Shown here in pieces: positions 24,552 to 35,870 of a stretch of DNA of 64,000 nt. Below the pieces are notes generated by a model that did no database searches, was not told the origin of the DNA, and saw only the letters and a program-made list of their open reading frames with translations. A program made the position numbers and the translations under genes. The DNA lies in the NCBI GenBank assembly GCA_015499995.1, contig JADNRV010000086.1, positions 124,001-188,000 on the forward strand, read 5' to 3'. This stretch comes from Flammula alnicola. Its lineage: Eukaryota; Basidiomycota; Agaricomycetes; Agaricales; Strophariaceae. The stretch's first letter is position 1; each line of letters opens with the position of its first letter.

Positions 24552-25172
24552 GATATTGTATTTGTTTTTCGCAACTTAGGTTCCCGAGGTGTATTAACCA
24601 ATGGCGAGGGCAGGCTGTCGTTGCTTCGAGTAAATGAGAAATAGGTTCCTTTCAGGGGTATGTCGGCCACTTGTCGCCTTGCGCGGTGGGTAGTTCAGAT
24701 GAAAGCCAGTGGAAGTTGAAATATGGACGAGTTCCGTAGAGGTGTAAACTCAGACTGAGACTGGTGAACTCAAAGCTGTATTATGTAAGTACTTAGGTAG
24801 CAATACGCCAACACCAAAATTCAATTCAGCAACCAAACCAGCCACAAAAGATTGCAAAATTCAAAGGATTGTCAGTTATAACCACTATTCCCTGAAAGCA
24901 ATCAAAAGAGCAAGTTACAAGAAGGGGGTATAATACTATACTTTACAAATATGTCAGGTCGTCGCATATTGCATATTCTTAAGAATACAAACTAGTATAG
25001 TGGAGCAAGAAATAGAAAAACACATGAAGAGTTCGGCCAATATTTAAGTATCGTCATCATCAATCAATCACGTACAGTATACGAGCATATCAGGCATGTA
25101 GTAGCAGTAGGCGGATTGGAGAGGGCTCTGGGGGGCTTTTGATGCACTATCAACAGCTCAGGCTATCGTGAT
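24552..25172. other. Intergenic between Vps51 and AT-hook gene
   Basis: AT-rich, no gene or repeat recognised; 5' flank of Vps51 and 3' flank of the next minus-strand gene. Confidence 0.4.
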
Positions 25173-27163
25173 TTATTTTCCGTTCTCCTTTGGACGCATG
25201 CCAGACGTGAGCTGCCCATTCGGCGTGTACCACTGTTGTTGAGGCATCGATGCCTGCTTTCCAGACGCATCTTGGGTGGGCCTAGGGCGATAATAACTCG
25301 AGCGTTGTTGGTCAAGAGCATTGCTGGGGGTGGAGAGCACGGGTGAGGGCGCGTTGACAGCTACGGTGGGCATCGGCCAGGGTAACTTTGAGGCGGTCGT
25401 TGGGTTGAGAGGGCCAGGACCTTTCGATGACGATGGCCGTTGTTGGTTTTGAAGAGCAGGCGATGCTGCTGGAGTTGACGTAGCGTGGCTAGCACTCTGG
25501 GAAGGGGAAGAGGTTGAAGCCATAGATGTAGAGGGTTGCTGAAGGGAGGCCATAGGAGGAGGGACGTTGCTTGGTTCTTCGTCACCTCGCCGTCGTTTAA
25601 TTCCGCGAGTGGAGCTTTCTTTTAAACCCATAGCAGTGGCTTTGATGAGAATTTGATGTCTATGTGGCGAGTTCAGTCAAAAAGCAGGTCTCTCGGGAGA
25701 AAACACCATGAAAGTACCTTGTACGGCTAATACCCCACTCTTGTATTACCCAGTCCCACTCAATATCACCCGAAGGACCTTTGGATCGACTTTCCTCAGC
25801 CACTTTCTTCAATCGCTCGGTTTCTTCATCGGACCAGGCACCCTGATTACCGATGACGGTACCTCCTGTAGCAGGTGTTGTCGTAATTGTCGCCGTTGGT
25901 AGCACGGTCGGAGGAGTAACTGAGGTGTTAGGAGCAGGTTGAACAGCAGGTTGAGCAGCGGGCGTGGGAACTGGCTGGGGTGGTTGAGCGTAATAGGTAC
26001 CAGGCTGCCCATAAGCCGCGTACTGGTAATATGGAGTCGTGGGATATTGCCCATGAGCAGCAGCGTAGACCGGATATTGAGGATATGCAGGTTGTGCGCC
26101 TAGCGGGACTACAAACGATTGAGCATTGGTTATGACGCTCGGGGGGTTGGTGACCGTGGCTGTAGGCGTTGGAGTAGTGGTTGATGTCGAAGCAATAGGT
26201 GCTGCAGCAGGTTGGGTAACATTTTGGTATAATGTTGGCAAAACCGGATAAATTGGAGGCGGTGGGTTGGTAACCAGCTGAGACGGGTTTGCGAGCTGCA
26301 GGTATCTCTGAATTTACGTCCTTGAATTTCGTAAGGCAATGGACCTACCAGTGCATCACAAACTCGCTTGGCTTCTGCGAGCATAACTAACGGATCGATC
26401 TTCACACCAGGGCCCATATTATAGCATTGAGCGACGACAAGTGATGAGGTTCCTTTCTATTATGTCCTTGAACAACGAACCTCGAGATGCGAAAAGGATT
26501 CCTGCTTACCACCAATTCTTCAGCAGCTCCGTAGAATTCGGCACAGAGATTAAGAACCCGCCATTGAAACTCGTAGTATTGTTGATTTTGTGGACTGATA
26601 TTCGCATGTTGAGGTGGAGCTGTTGGTGCTGCTGTCGCCGTCGGTGTTGTAGGAGCGGCAGCCCCTGGTGCAGGTGTCTGATAGTAGAACTGAGTCTCGT
26701 GTTTTGCAGAGCCCACGCGCGGCCTCCTGTTCTTAGATCCCCTCGGCCTTCCTGGTCTTCGTTTCTGCTCTGGGGCGGGCGATGTTGGCTCGCTCTGTGA
26801 CGGTAGGTGATTAGCTGCTTGTACGTCCGCAGAACTGCGTAATCAATGGTCATGAGTCGGTATTTCCCGTAGACGAATCATTCCGCCATACCTAGACAGT
26901 TTAGGGGACGCATGATCGCTTCCGTGAATGTCATCATTCTGGTTGAGCTGCTCTTCAACAAGGCCCTCATCGTCATCATCCTCTTCCTCTTCTTCCTCCT
27001 CCTCTTGCTGGATATTAGGCTGGGTTGTCGACGTTTTCTGAGGCGCCGCATACGTCGTGTGATGGCTGGTGCTTTGAAAGTTGTTACTGTGCCCTCGGTT
27101 TAAACTGCTCGAGGGAGGATGAAGGGCATGAGACAAAGGCTGATAATGCTGAGGGTTGTCCAT
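25173..27163 (-). CDS. AT-hook and Myb/SANT-like DNA-binding protein
   Basis: Probably a nuclear chromatin or transcription factor. Exons on the minus strand are about 26892-27163, 26510-26834, about 26340-26456, about 25700-26300 and 25173 to about 25660. The N-terminus is disordered with an acidic run (EEEEEEEEDDDDEG). An AT-hook follows: RRPGRPRGSKNRRPR. A folded segment (YYEFQWRVLNLCAEFYGAAEELV...) comes next, then a long Pro/Gln/Tyr-rich stretch. A SANT-like helix set spans an intron: GAWSDEETERLKKVAEESRS, WDWVIQEWGISRTR, HQILIKATAMGL. The tail is Ser/Pro/Gln-rich. Exons 1, 2 and 5 have clear in-phase junctions. The exon 3-4 junction needs an unusually short intron of about 41 nt (donor GTAGGT, acceptor TTCAG) and is uncertain. 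No closer family could be named. Confidence 0.75.
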
Positions 27164-27934
27164 TGGATTTGGCCTAATTCAGGAATCCAGACGGTGCGCC
27201 CGACCGGAAATATTGCCTGGACGCTCGGAGAATGCAAAGATCGACGATGTTTGGACCAGTGTCACCTCGAGGAGATAGCAAGATTCTATGCGCAAATAGG
27301 AGCTCTGGAAAGAACATTATTCATATTATAAGAACGGACATGGAGGAAAAGACGGACAGGAACCAGTCGAGTACCTGCTTCACGAAACAGTCAGAATTTC
27401 TCCGGGCGATAAATCTTTTATTGGTATGCATTAGATTTCTCAAATATAAAAAATATGGTGCAAAAATCAAAAGAGACCTACCAAGTCAAAGTAACGACGT
27501 AAGAGCTGCCAATGCAGGCTCAATCGCGGAATACAGTGGCGAGGCAATATCCCCGATGCCGATGGAGATTGACAATTAGCTGTAGATTTGGTCGTTGTCG
27601 CCTCTGTCGAGGTGCGAGGAATCCCAACCCGTAGCGCTTGTCACACCTCCGACTCGTCACACAGAATAAACTATATTGATTGTTGTTATTTACACGGTTA
27701 CGTTACCTTCGCAACTCTTGCCAGCTCAAGCCTCCTGATATCTCAGTTGAAGCCGCCCACCATGATTCCGCCCGCAATGCCCTCGTTTTCTGGGTTAATC
27801 GGTCTTTAAGACTCTCCATAAATTTAAAGTGTGCGGGACCAGTGCTTGATCATGATGGTGCATCGCCGCTGGGGACTTGAATATAAATAGACCTGTATTC
27901 AAGACATTGGGCTTGTTTCTCAACTATCACAATC
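27164..27934. other. Intergenic, divergent AT-hook and DUF1295 genes
   Basis: About 0.77 kb. It must carry both promoters. A CT-rich stretch and ATAAATTTAAAG-like sequence lie about 100 bp upstream of the DUF1295 start. No other gene seen. Confidence 0.4.
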
Positions 27935-29148
27935 ATGCCTGTCTTCTCCCGCCTTGTCCCAACCATCACCAGTGCATACGCATTACAAGCTCGTGAGTAT
28001 TCTGCCCTGGCCTGTCGGAATTGAGGCTTACTGAACGCATATATTGACCTCAATGACACACATTACAGTCTTTGCACTTATATTCGTCCCACAACAAAAT
28101 GAAATCTTCTATGACCTCGGAGGAGCCGTGGGCTGGATTTCTTCCACCTTTTTGTCGCTCTATTACCCATCATTGAAAGCCAAGTTCTGGAACGGCGTTC
28201 CGGGAGCGCTCCCCGCGCTGACCTCTTTCGCTCCAAGGCAGTTGTTGTTGACTGCTGCTGTTGGGATTTGGTCCTTCCGTCTCGGAAGCTTCCTTGCCAT
28301 GGTTAGTGATCTCATTGACATCTCATAATCTGTTTCCTGACGTGCTTGAGCTTAGAGGGCCATAAACGCTGGCGGCGATTCCCGCTTTGACCAAATCAAG
28401 AAACAGCCAGCCAAGTTTACATACTACTGGATGGCACAGGGTGCGCATATATGCTATCAAAATAACGATTGGGCGCCCATACTAACATATTATCATATGG
28501 TATGTAGCCACGTGGATCACGCTCGTTGGACTTCCTGTATTTCTCTGCAATGCACTCCCAGCTCATGTCCATCCTGCTTTGGGAGTTCGCGACTACCTCG
28601 CAATCGGACTATATGCAAGCTCGCTACTTTTGGAAGTAGTTGCCGATCGACAGAAATCTTCCTGGAGAAAGGCGAAAGAAAACAAGGAACACGACGAGGA
28701 ATTCATTTCTTCTGGTTTATGGAGTATCAGTAGGCATCCCAAGTAAGAGATCTCGACGAGCTGCCGATTTTTGGATCGCAGCTGACAAATCGATAGTTAT
28801 GTTGGAGAAGTAGGGATCTGGACAGGCATATGGGCCCTCTCCACTGCCTCCCTCCAAACTGCAGCATATCCTCGCGGCACAGTGGCGTTGGCCGCACTCA
28901 GCCCGTTGTTCACGTGGTTCTTGATTCGCAATGTAAGTAGTCGTTTGTAGCAGTTTCTTGAGATGCTAAATAAAACCAATAGGTGTCTGGTGTTCCGCCC
29001 CTTGAACGCGCCGCTGACAAAAAATTCGCATCCAACCCAAAATGGTTGCAGTATAAATTGTACGTTTCATGTCTCTTTTTGACACATCCTTCTGATATTG
29101 TGTCCTAGGTCTGTACCTATCTTCTGGCCTTGGGGATCGACCGAGTAA
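27935..29148 (+). CDS. DUF1295 / steroid 5-alpha-reductase-like membrane protein
   Basis: A multi-pass membrane enzyme of the steroid-5-alpha-reductase/ICMT superfamily; its substrate is unknown. Seven exons (27935-27992, 28069-28301, 28356-28440, 28508-28742, 28797-28932, 28983-29059, 29109-29148) give 287 aa, the usual length of DUF1295 proteins. Hydrophobic segments occur near residues 20-35, 38-52, 78-95, 128-140 and 155-170, with two more around residues 215-255. The family signature GLWSISRHPNYVGE, contributing to NADPH binding in relatives, spans intron 4. A conserved ending, PLERAADKKFASNPKWLQYK then VPIFWPWGSTE, closes the protein. All junctions are in phase. Confidence 0.9.
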
Positions 29149-29624
29149 TCGTGAATGTTGGAGAGTCTGTCACCTTGAAGACGTTGTATATTACTGCCGT
29201 GTAAGATAAATTGAAAGAATATTAAGGTCGCAGCATACCCTAACTTTCAAGAATCCATCGATACATTCTACCCATATTTGAGGTCTGCAGGTTATTGAAA
29301 GAGACGGTTTACCGAAAGAGACGGCAATGATACGGACCGAATGGCTCTAGTGAAATGGCTCAGAGTATTCGATGATGATGCTTCGTGTATGGGGTCCGCC
29401 GTCACCGTTGCTGTCCAATCAATGCGGCATCTGAACGGAGCCACAACTCAAAAGTTACATTAATTGTTGTGCAGGTATTTTATCGATTACGCAGTATCCA
29501 TACAAAACTTAAAGGTCTAAGTAATCTGTCAGTGTCCCGAAATTCCTCCAATCAAGCTAAAGTATCACCCATCCTTGCGATATGGACTGGGTGGGTTGAA
29601 ACGCTGATGGGCTTGATCAAATCG
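29149..29624. other. Intergenic, convergent DUF1295 and double-GTPase genes
   Basis: About 0.48 kb; nothing recognised. Confidence 0.4.
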
Positions 29625-31295
29625 CTACTGAAGAGATCGAGGATATTTTTTTATAGATTCAACCATAAATTGGCTTGGAAAAGCTCACCCTCATCCATCG
29701 GCCGATCAATAGGTAGAAAAACCTGGCAGTTTTGCTCTCCTCTCGCGTGAACTGTGGGCAAATACTTTCCAGCTGCGTTTGGAGCTCCCGTAATGTAACG
29801 TCTCCTGGAGAGGAAACTATGGCACCGATAAGTTTCCAGGCTGAATCGACCGTATTTTCAAAGCGATCCATGGTGACGTTTGGAAAAGTAGTTTCCAATT
29901 CCCGTTCGCGACTCTCTTCAAGTCTGCGCTGATCATTGCTCCATTTTGTGGTCGCGAACAAGACACCAGGAGGACGAGATATCTTGCTGGCATTCATCAC
30001 AGTGGGGCTTTTTGTTACCCTTGGCTGACTGATATCATGCAGATATATAATACCGGTGAGCTTCGCATCCGGTCTATCAAACATATGATCAGAGCAGAAC
30101 AAGGTATCACAGAACAGCACTCACTGGGATTTCTTTTTGAGCCAACCTATAATCATTTTCAATTGCTCATCGTCGCCTTGGGAATCCGAGTCGTTGAACC
30201 CAGGAGTATCGATGAGGGTTACATAGCAGCCCGGTTTATTTGGGTCTTGGACTTTGAATTCTGATACTCGATTCGTGCAAGAGGCTAAACTATGACCAAT
30301 TATCGGTTTTTGTCGGAGGCGCGGCCCTGCCTTTTCAATAAACTGAGAAAATCGTCAGCTTTACACATAGAAGCTAAGATTCAAGAGATAGTACCGTGCT
30401 CTTCCCGGCTCCCGTTTCGCCCAATAACCTGGATTAAGACGTGAGTGGACGGGCTGACGGCGAGAAGAAGTGTGCGAACATGATCATAGGAGCCTCTCTG
30501 AATGCTGTCGCGTTTTTTCGTGTGTATCCATCGATGATAACATTGACGATGTTCCAGGCAGACTGCTTGTTGTTACGGGCTTGCTTTATATCGGCTCCAG
30601 CGTCCATCATACCTTTCCAATAAAGTTCCTTCAATTCTTTCTCGTGTTTTTCACCCACACCAAGCGCGCCCAGGGTTTCCCACTTGGTCGTTCCGAGAAC
30701 AACTGAATCTAGGCCGTCGGGTCCACACAATTTCTTCAACACATCCACGATGTTGCTGCAGGTGTTTTCCGACATACGCGGTTGAGTGATTTCATGCAGA
30801 TAAATAATGCCGGCGACCTTCATAGACGGAGTGTATCTAGAAGATATGCACGTCCATTTACTGTTTCCCGGGTTATGTCACAGATTCAACTCACGATGAT
30901 TCCATCCAGCTGGAAATACGCTTTGAGATTTCGGAATCGTCGACATACGTATCGTCGAACCCGGGAGTGTCTACAATCACCAATCTCCTCGCAGTGCCAG
31001 TCAGATTTTCAACGATAGGCTCTATTTTGGCCGTGCAGGAATGCATGCTGTGCCCAACTGCGACTGCAGACCGTCCAAGAAGCGTGTTGATAAACTGCAA
31101 AATAACAATCAGCATCGTCATCTAAGTGGATCGCAGATAATACGTACCGTGCTTTTGCCAACACCTGTCGGACCCATGACTCTGAAGATGATGAACGGGT
31201 AGTAGTTCGAGAAAAGCGAGCAAATCTCACAGAATAACAATATCGGTGTAATTTGCATCTTTCAACGGAGAGTCCGTCGCTTTTGTCGACAGCAT
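29625..31295 (-). CDS. Double-GTPase protein: two AIG1/GIMAP-like G domains in one gene, cluster gene 8
   Basis: Minus-strand exons 31231-31295, 31148-31181 (34 nt), 30895-31094, 30480-30836, 30395-30428 (34 nt), 30125-30342, 29689-30073 and stop 29625-29627 splice to 431 aa without breaking frame. Domain 1 (residues about 1-215) is of the gene 1/6/7 type: P-loop VMGPTGVGKST, FINTLLG, VDTPGFDD, LGTTKWE. At NVIIDGYTRKNATAF it passes directly into REAPMIM, the counterpart of the first-exon end of gene 3 (EVLMIM). Domain 2 then follows: P-loop LLGETGAGKST, FIEKAGP, IDTPGFND, ATTKWS and tail ARFFYLLIGRWMR. The long helical C-terminus of domain 1 has been replaced by domain 2. It sits on the opposite strand to the other cluster members. 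The alternative is two genes, but domain 2 has no start exon of its own. Confidence 0.78.
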
Positions 31296-31688
31296 GACAG
31301 AAGCGAAAAGGAATCAAGGAAGAGTGTCAGACTTTCGATATCGTCGTTGAGGAAGCCTCCAACGTGTAATAGGCCAACATGCCCCCTTCCATGAGGCACT
31401 GCCAGATAAATCTAATCATTCTAATACAATCGATGGTTTAGTGATATCCTCTGGGTTGATCTGTTTACTCGTGAGTCGTGACCGATATACAACTTCCTTG
31501 ATCACGGGTCTATTAATCCAGCATTCCAATCGATGTGATTCAGATATAAAGCAGATCAAGCAATAGAAAAACCGGGAAGCAAGACGTGGAAGGGTTGTTG
31601 CCAGCATCTATGGTTGGTTCCAGATTGATTCTAGGTGTTTCCCTCGTTTTTTGTGGATAGTCGCACGTCGAAGCTTTCTGTATGGGTA
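31296..31688. other. Intergenic upstream of double-GTPase gene
   Basis: About 0.39 kb; nothing recognised. Confidence 0.4.
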
Positions 31689-32336
31689 TCAGAATGGATA
31701 GAAAATGGCAGCGGGTTCACAATCATGATGGGATATGAGAGGAATGGGGAGGCTGAAGTCAACCTGGGATGCTCGAGCTGATTCCCAATGCTCAACTTCC
31801 TCTCGGATTCCTGCATCGCGACCATCCTTGAAACCATGTCGAAATTCTTCATCAGCTAGTTCCTGGGAGCGCTCAGCAAAATCTTCAAATGCTGGAAGGT
31901 GTCGCTTATCATATGCAGCCTGGAGAGCCTTCTTCGCTGAGGTCAGCTGCGCATCGCGTCCGACATCCCGACCGTCCTTGAAATCGCGCTCGGTCTCTTC
32001 CTCGCAGATCAGCTTCTCGTGGATTCCGAATTTCAAAGGCGCATCCCGCATATCCTTCTCGTATTCTGCCTCGAGACGCTCCTTTGCCGACGACAACTGG
32101 GCTTTCCACCCGTGTCCAGAGCCGTGGAGGTATGGTTGGCGCAACATGAGAGCGAGCTGCTCTCGGGTGACTCGAACTGCGTCAGTTGGAAGTTTTGCAG
32201 CTGGGTTGGTCCGGGTACGTAATGCCAAGAGGTGTATACGATACAGTGAAGGTAGTAGATGCGGGAGGGGCCATGAGACTGGTTCATCTGCGACGGCAGA
32301 GGTTGTAGCGGATGGGTTGGAATTGGCAGGCGTCAT
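31689..32336 (-). CDS. Hypothetical charged protein with two F(K)DGRD repeats
   Basis: An uninterrupted frame of 215 aa with an ATG start. The N-terminus is Ala/Ser/Thr/Pro-rich. From residue about 85 it is highly charged and helical, with two related units: ERDFKDGRDVGRDAQLTSAK and EEFRHGFKDGRDAGIREEVE, each preceded by a Glu-rich helix. I do not recognise the family. Codon bias and the internal repeat argue that the frame is real; the antisense frame of similar length is a shadow. Confidence 0.6.
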   Translation of the reverse strand: MTPANSNPSATTSAVADEPVSWPLPHLLPSLYRIHLLALRTRTNPAAKLPTDAVRVTREQLALMLRQPYLHGSGHGWKAQLSSAKERLEAEYEKDMRDAPLKFGIHEKLICEEETERDFKDGRDVGRDAQLTSAKKALQAAYDKRHLPAFEDFAERSQELADEEFRHGFKDGRDAGIREEVEHWESARASQVDFSLPIPLISHHDCEPAAIFYPF

Positions 32337-33127
32337 CGCCCGCCCTCGCTAACACCACCTCCTCATCCTCATTACGCTCACCGAATCAAAGACCCCAATT
32401 TGTGAAGGAGGTCGTGCGGTCGTCGATTCCTGTCTTGTTGGGAAAGGGCAATTTGTTGGTGGATGCCGGTGTCGATGTGGGCGAGGCGATTTGAGTCGGA
32501 ATTTGAGCCCGGTAAGGGAGGACCTCTTGGCGCACCCTGTGTCGGTGAAGATTGTGTGGGAGGGCAGTGGGGAGATGGAGAAGGAGGCGGCAGGGTGCTG
32601 TTGTTGGCTGCGATTGTAGAGTTCTTGGATCCTCATGACTCTGCTGCTGCCTCCGGCACGGAGCACTCTGTGTGTACTGCTGTTCCTGTTGCCGGTACGA
32701 CTGATATCTCTGTCCTTGCTGCGGCTGCGGCTGCTGATTACCCTGCGATCTTGACGATAGCGGGGGCGGAGGAGGGAGCCCAACAGCTGATGCGTAGACG
32801 GCGGTTGTATGGGTGCTTGGGCGATCTCATCGGTCATACTGGGGAGGTGGAGCGGTGCGCGCAGGGGCTGGATGGCCTGTGCATGCTGGTAGTAATTAAA
32901 GGGCGACTGGGGTGTCGGGGGGATGGCGATCAACGCCGACTTGCTCTGTCTCCCCCGAGACGACAAGTGGTGCTGCTGTGTTGGTGCAGAAAGCATGAGG
33001 GAGGCGAGATTGGAAACTGCGATCAATGGGGGTTGCCCAAGACGTGGATATCGTGCGCACGGTGTCACCGTTGGGTTGTTGTTTCGCACACAGTTACTTC
33101 TGCCAGGCTAGGAGAATTATGTGCAAG
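32337..33127. other. Unresolved GC-rich stretch
   Basis: Long frames exist on both strands because the DNA is GC-rich. The longest minus-strand frame (32349-33089) begins with a non-ATG codon and has no domain; it is rich in Gln, Pro, Ser and Arg. A Gln/Pro-rich exon of a neighbouring minus-strand gene is possible. I cannot choose a frame with confidence. Confidence 0.3.
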
Positions 33128-34434
33128 CTATGCAGCAGTGACGTCCTTCATCCATGAATTGACTTTCTCCTGCACATGGCTCTGCTCCACTGCCTCCGCC
33201 TTCTCTTTGGCTTCTCTCAACATAGCCTGCAGCTCATTCGGTGGCACCATGATATATGGCAGAGTCATGAGCATGTCAAAGGTGTCGGGGATGCAGTGAG
33301 CTTCATAACGTGCATGGCACTCCTGCTCTTGCTGCTGTGTCCTCTTCACAGAGGTGGCTCGTTCATCAATTATTGCCTTGTAATGTGCGTCTGCCACGGT
33401 CATGACCCCGCCGCGGTAGAAAATATCTTTCCAAGTCACGGCAACCTTATCTGTCAGTCTCTTAGTGCCGAAATGGTGAAGTACAGCGCCAGCATAGATG
33501 GCATCAAAGAGAATGGCAGGGGGGCTCGCAGGAGTATCAGGAATCTCGGCTGGACAACCCGAAGAGACGTTGGGATAGCCGAGCAAATGTGGTTTGTCAG
33601 GCTGGAAGAGATGCACTGTAAACCTCTTCTCTGCTGGTGATGCGGTGGGATCGATGTCCCTCGTATTGATCGCAAAGTTGGGCGTCTGCTCATCAGTGCC
33701 ATCAGGCTCTGATTAGATATCATACAAGGGGCACGCACCATTAAGAATGCGATATCTTTACCAAGCGCCGTGTGAGAATACTTGTTTAGGAAAAGGCCGT
33801 TTCGGATGCTGTCGATGTCTTGTATAATGTCGTCTCCGGTGGAGCTTCGACTGCGGCCCCGAGTATAAGTAGAAATATACTAACTCGATTGTGATGGTGA
33901 GCGAGGACAGGTTGAAAGTAAGAGTAGCATTACCGTATCGCCCTTGCTGTGGGGCAGAAGGTGCACGGCGTCGCATACGGTCTCCTCGAGCCCTGTCAAG
34001 ACGCACTTCCTTCCATCCCGCTGTGCAACTTCGTTGCGAAATTCTGCCATCCGAGTAGTGGGCTCACTACTACTACTAGAAGTGACGTGTGTACGCCCAA
34101 TACTAGGATCGGCGGGGAACATCCTTCGCCTCTCTGCGTCGCTGAGGTGATAGTATAGGACAGCAGATTCAGCTGGTAGGGCAGCGTTGTAGTCCACACC
34201 GCCGATTAAATCGTAACTGGTCGAAAGGAAACCTTCTGCTCCAACGACAACTCCAATGGCGTGGCGGATCCATCTGTACGGCCTCTGCGAGAACTGCAAT
34301 GAGTTGAGCGTCCCGAGTGGGAGGGCTAGACAATGGACCCAAGACCAATTGGTAGTATCAAGATTGAGGTCGGTTCCAAGCGCTACATTCAGAGGTAACT
34401 GAGCATATACGTCGATCTGAGGAGGCGCGGCCAT
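33128..34434 (-). CDS. HNH_2-type nuclease-like protein
   Basis: Three exons (33934-34434, 33739-33879, 33128-33685) splice in phase to 399 aa. The central part carries the fungal HNH_2 signature: MAEFRNEVAQRDGRKCVLTG, then CDAVHLLPHSKGD, and after intron 1 DIDSIRNGLFLNKYSHTAL. The His and Asn/His residues of the HNH fold are therefore present across the junction. After intron 2 comes TPNFAINTRDIDPT, typical of these proteins. The C-terminus is helical and Lys/Glu-rich. Such proteins are abundant and uncharacterised in Agaricomycetes; nuclease activity is inferred from the domain. A start six codons upstream is not excluded. The neighbouring retrotransposon is not obviously linked. Confidence 0.85.
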
Positions 34435-35375
34435 GATGAAGGAGCATTTTGAGAAACTGCTGACATCATTGCGAGCGCAGCGAGACAATCATTAAGGGCT
34501 GGGGGCCCAGACAAACAAAGCCAAATTTTCCGATACAAAAAAAAAGTGCTCGACAATATTAGGTTCGGATCAATCCACCTTTTCGGGATGCCGCTCTTTG
34601 TTTATCTTTATAGTTCTTTATATTGCGTCGCAGCAATCCTGACAAGGGGCTTGCTTCAAACTGCCCGTCAGTAGGGGGTTTGCTCGCACACGACGCTTGC
34701 CCGCAGTTCTCGTGGTATGCCTTAGGTCTTTTGGCGCAAATACTTATGCACATCGAATTAAAAAATTTGTCGACTCAGATCCTGTAAGGAGCCCTTCTTA
34801 CCTGCACTGGAGTGTGATTGATGTGCCATAAATGCGAAAATTGCCGACGCACGCATTGTGATTCAGAGTCTTGATATTTTTCGCTGTAACGTTGAAAGCA
34901 CATCAACACACTACCTTAAATTTCGGACATTAGATAAAATTTACCTAATGTGCTTCCCTTCGAATGCTATCTCCCAAAAGTCGTGAGTTCGGGACATTTG
35001 ACACAGCTCACGTGACTGTGTAGATGAGATACGATCAGTACTCCGTCAAAAGGTGTAGAAAAGCGGATATCCCACTGCGGGTCTACGCTGAAGCCTTGGA
35101 TGGCCATTGTGGAGGGGAGAGGACGAGATATACTTATCTGCCTCGACGCAGACGTGCTACGCACGACGCGCGCTGTCACGTACGTGACATTACGTGACAT
35201 TACACGGCTTCCTGGAGCCCATTTCCTTCGCCTTGACTTTAAATGCATGTCTTCAGCATGGGACATAATCTGAGGAAGCAAAAAGTCTTACAAGTATTAG
35301 TACATGTCGTGTGAATTTTGTTGGGCACGTTGAAGGCCAGTGGCCTCCACGACGTGAGGATTTCTTCATCCTCCC
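34435..35375. other. Intergenic between HNH gene and LTR element
   Basis: About 0.94 kb. It contains a short direct repeat of ACGTGACATT near 35,180. A minus-strand frame around 35,000-35,280 (MAIQGFSVDPQWDIRFSTPF) might be a gene remnant but is not supported. Confidence 0.35.
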
Positions 35376-35831
35376 TGTTACGACTTGACAAGCAATAGGA
35401 TATCCAACAGGATAAATAATGCCTAAGTCGTGCTTCAAGACTGAGGTCGAGATTCGAAGTCACCTAAGCGTTCGCAAACGACTTAGAGTGTTCAAGAGGG
35501 GTCAAGTTGTACTAGGTACTCAAGATATGATTCTCAAGATCTAGCTAAAGAATACGTCGTATGCTACTCTAGTATTTATACTAAGTAGCGAGTCCGGAGT
35601 AATAGATAGAACACGTCTCAGACGTGTTATGATACTTGTAAGATATCCATCGCAAAGCCGATGGATGTAAAACAGATAAAAGTGAAACATATAACAGAAG
35701 CAGGATATGGGGAAAAGCTATGCGGCAAATGATAGGATCGGAAGTGGATAGAAGGTGCATAGCTAGCGTAAGTAAAGAGAAAAAGTACGTGCGTACGAGC
35801 GTGCGTGCGCGAACCAGGTGCGATCGTAACA
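35376..35831 (-). repeat. 3' LTR of the chromovirus (left in window)
   Basis: 456 bp bounded by TGTTACG and CGTAACA; it matches 42364-42819 at about 95-96% by eye. It contains a TATTTATA (TATAAATA on the minus strand) as in the other LTR. Confidence 0.95.
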
Positions 35832-35844
35832 TTACCCCCTCTCT
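35832..35844 (-). other. Polypurine tract of the chromovirus
   Basis: On the minus strand, AGAGAGGGGGTAA lies immediately before the 3' LTR, the expected place and composition for the plus-strand primer. Confidence 0.75.
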
Positions 35845-35870
35845 AGATCGAAGACGTCCTCGTCTTCAAG

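Noticed and set aside
32349..33299. Long overlapping frames on both strands (246 and 278 codons)
   Set aside because: GC-rich sequence gives long frames by chance; the minus-strand one starts with a non-ATG codon and neither has a domain. Kept only as an unresolved stretch.
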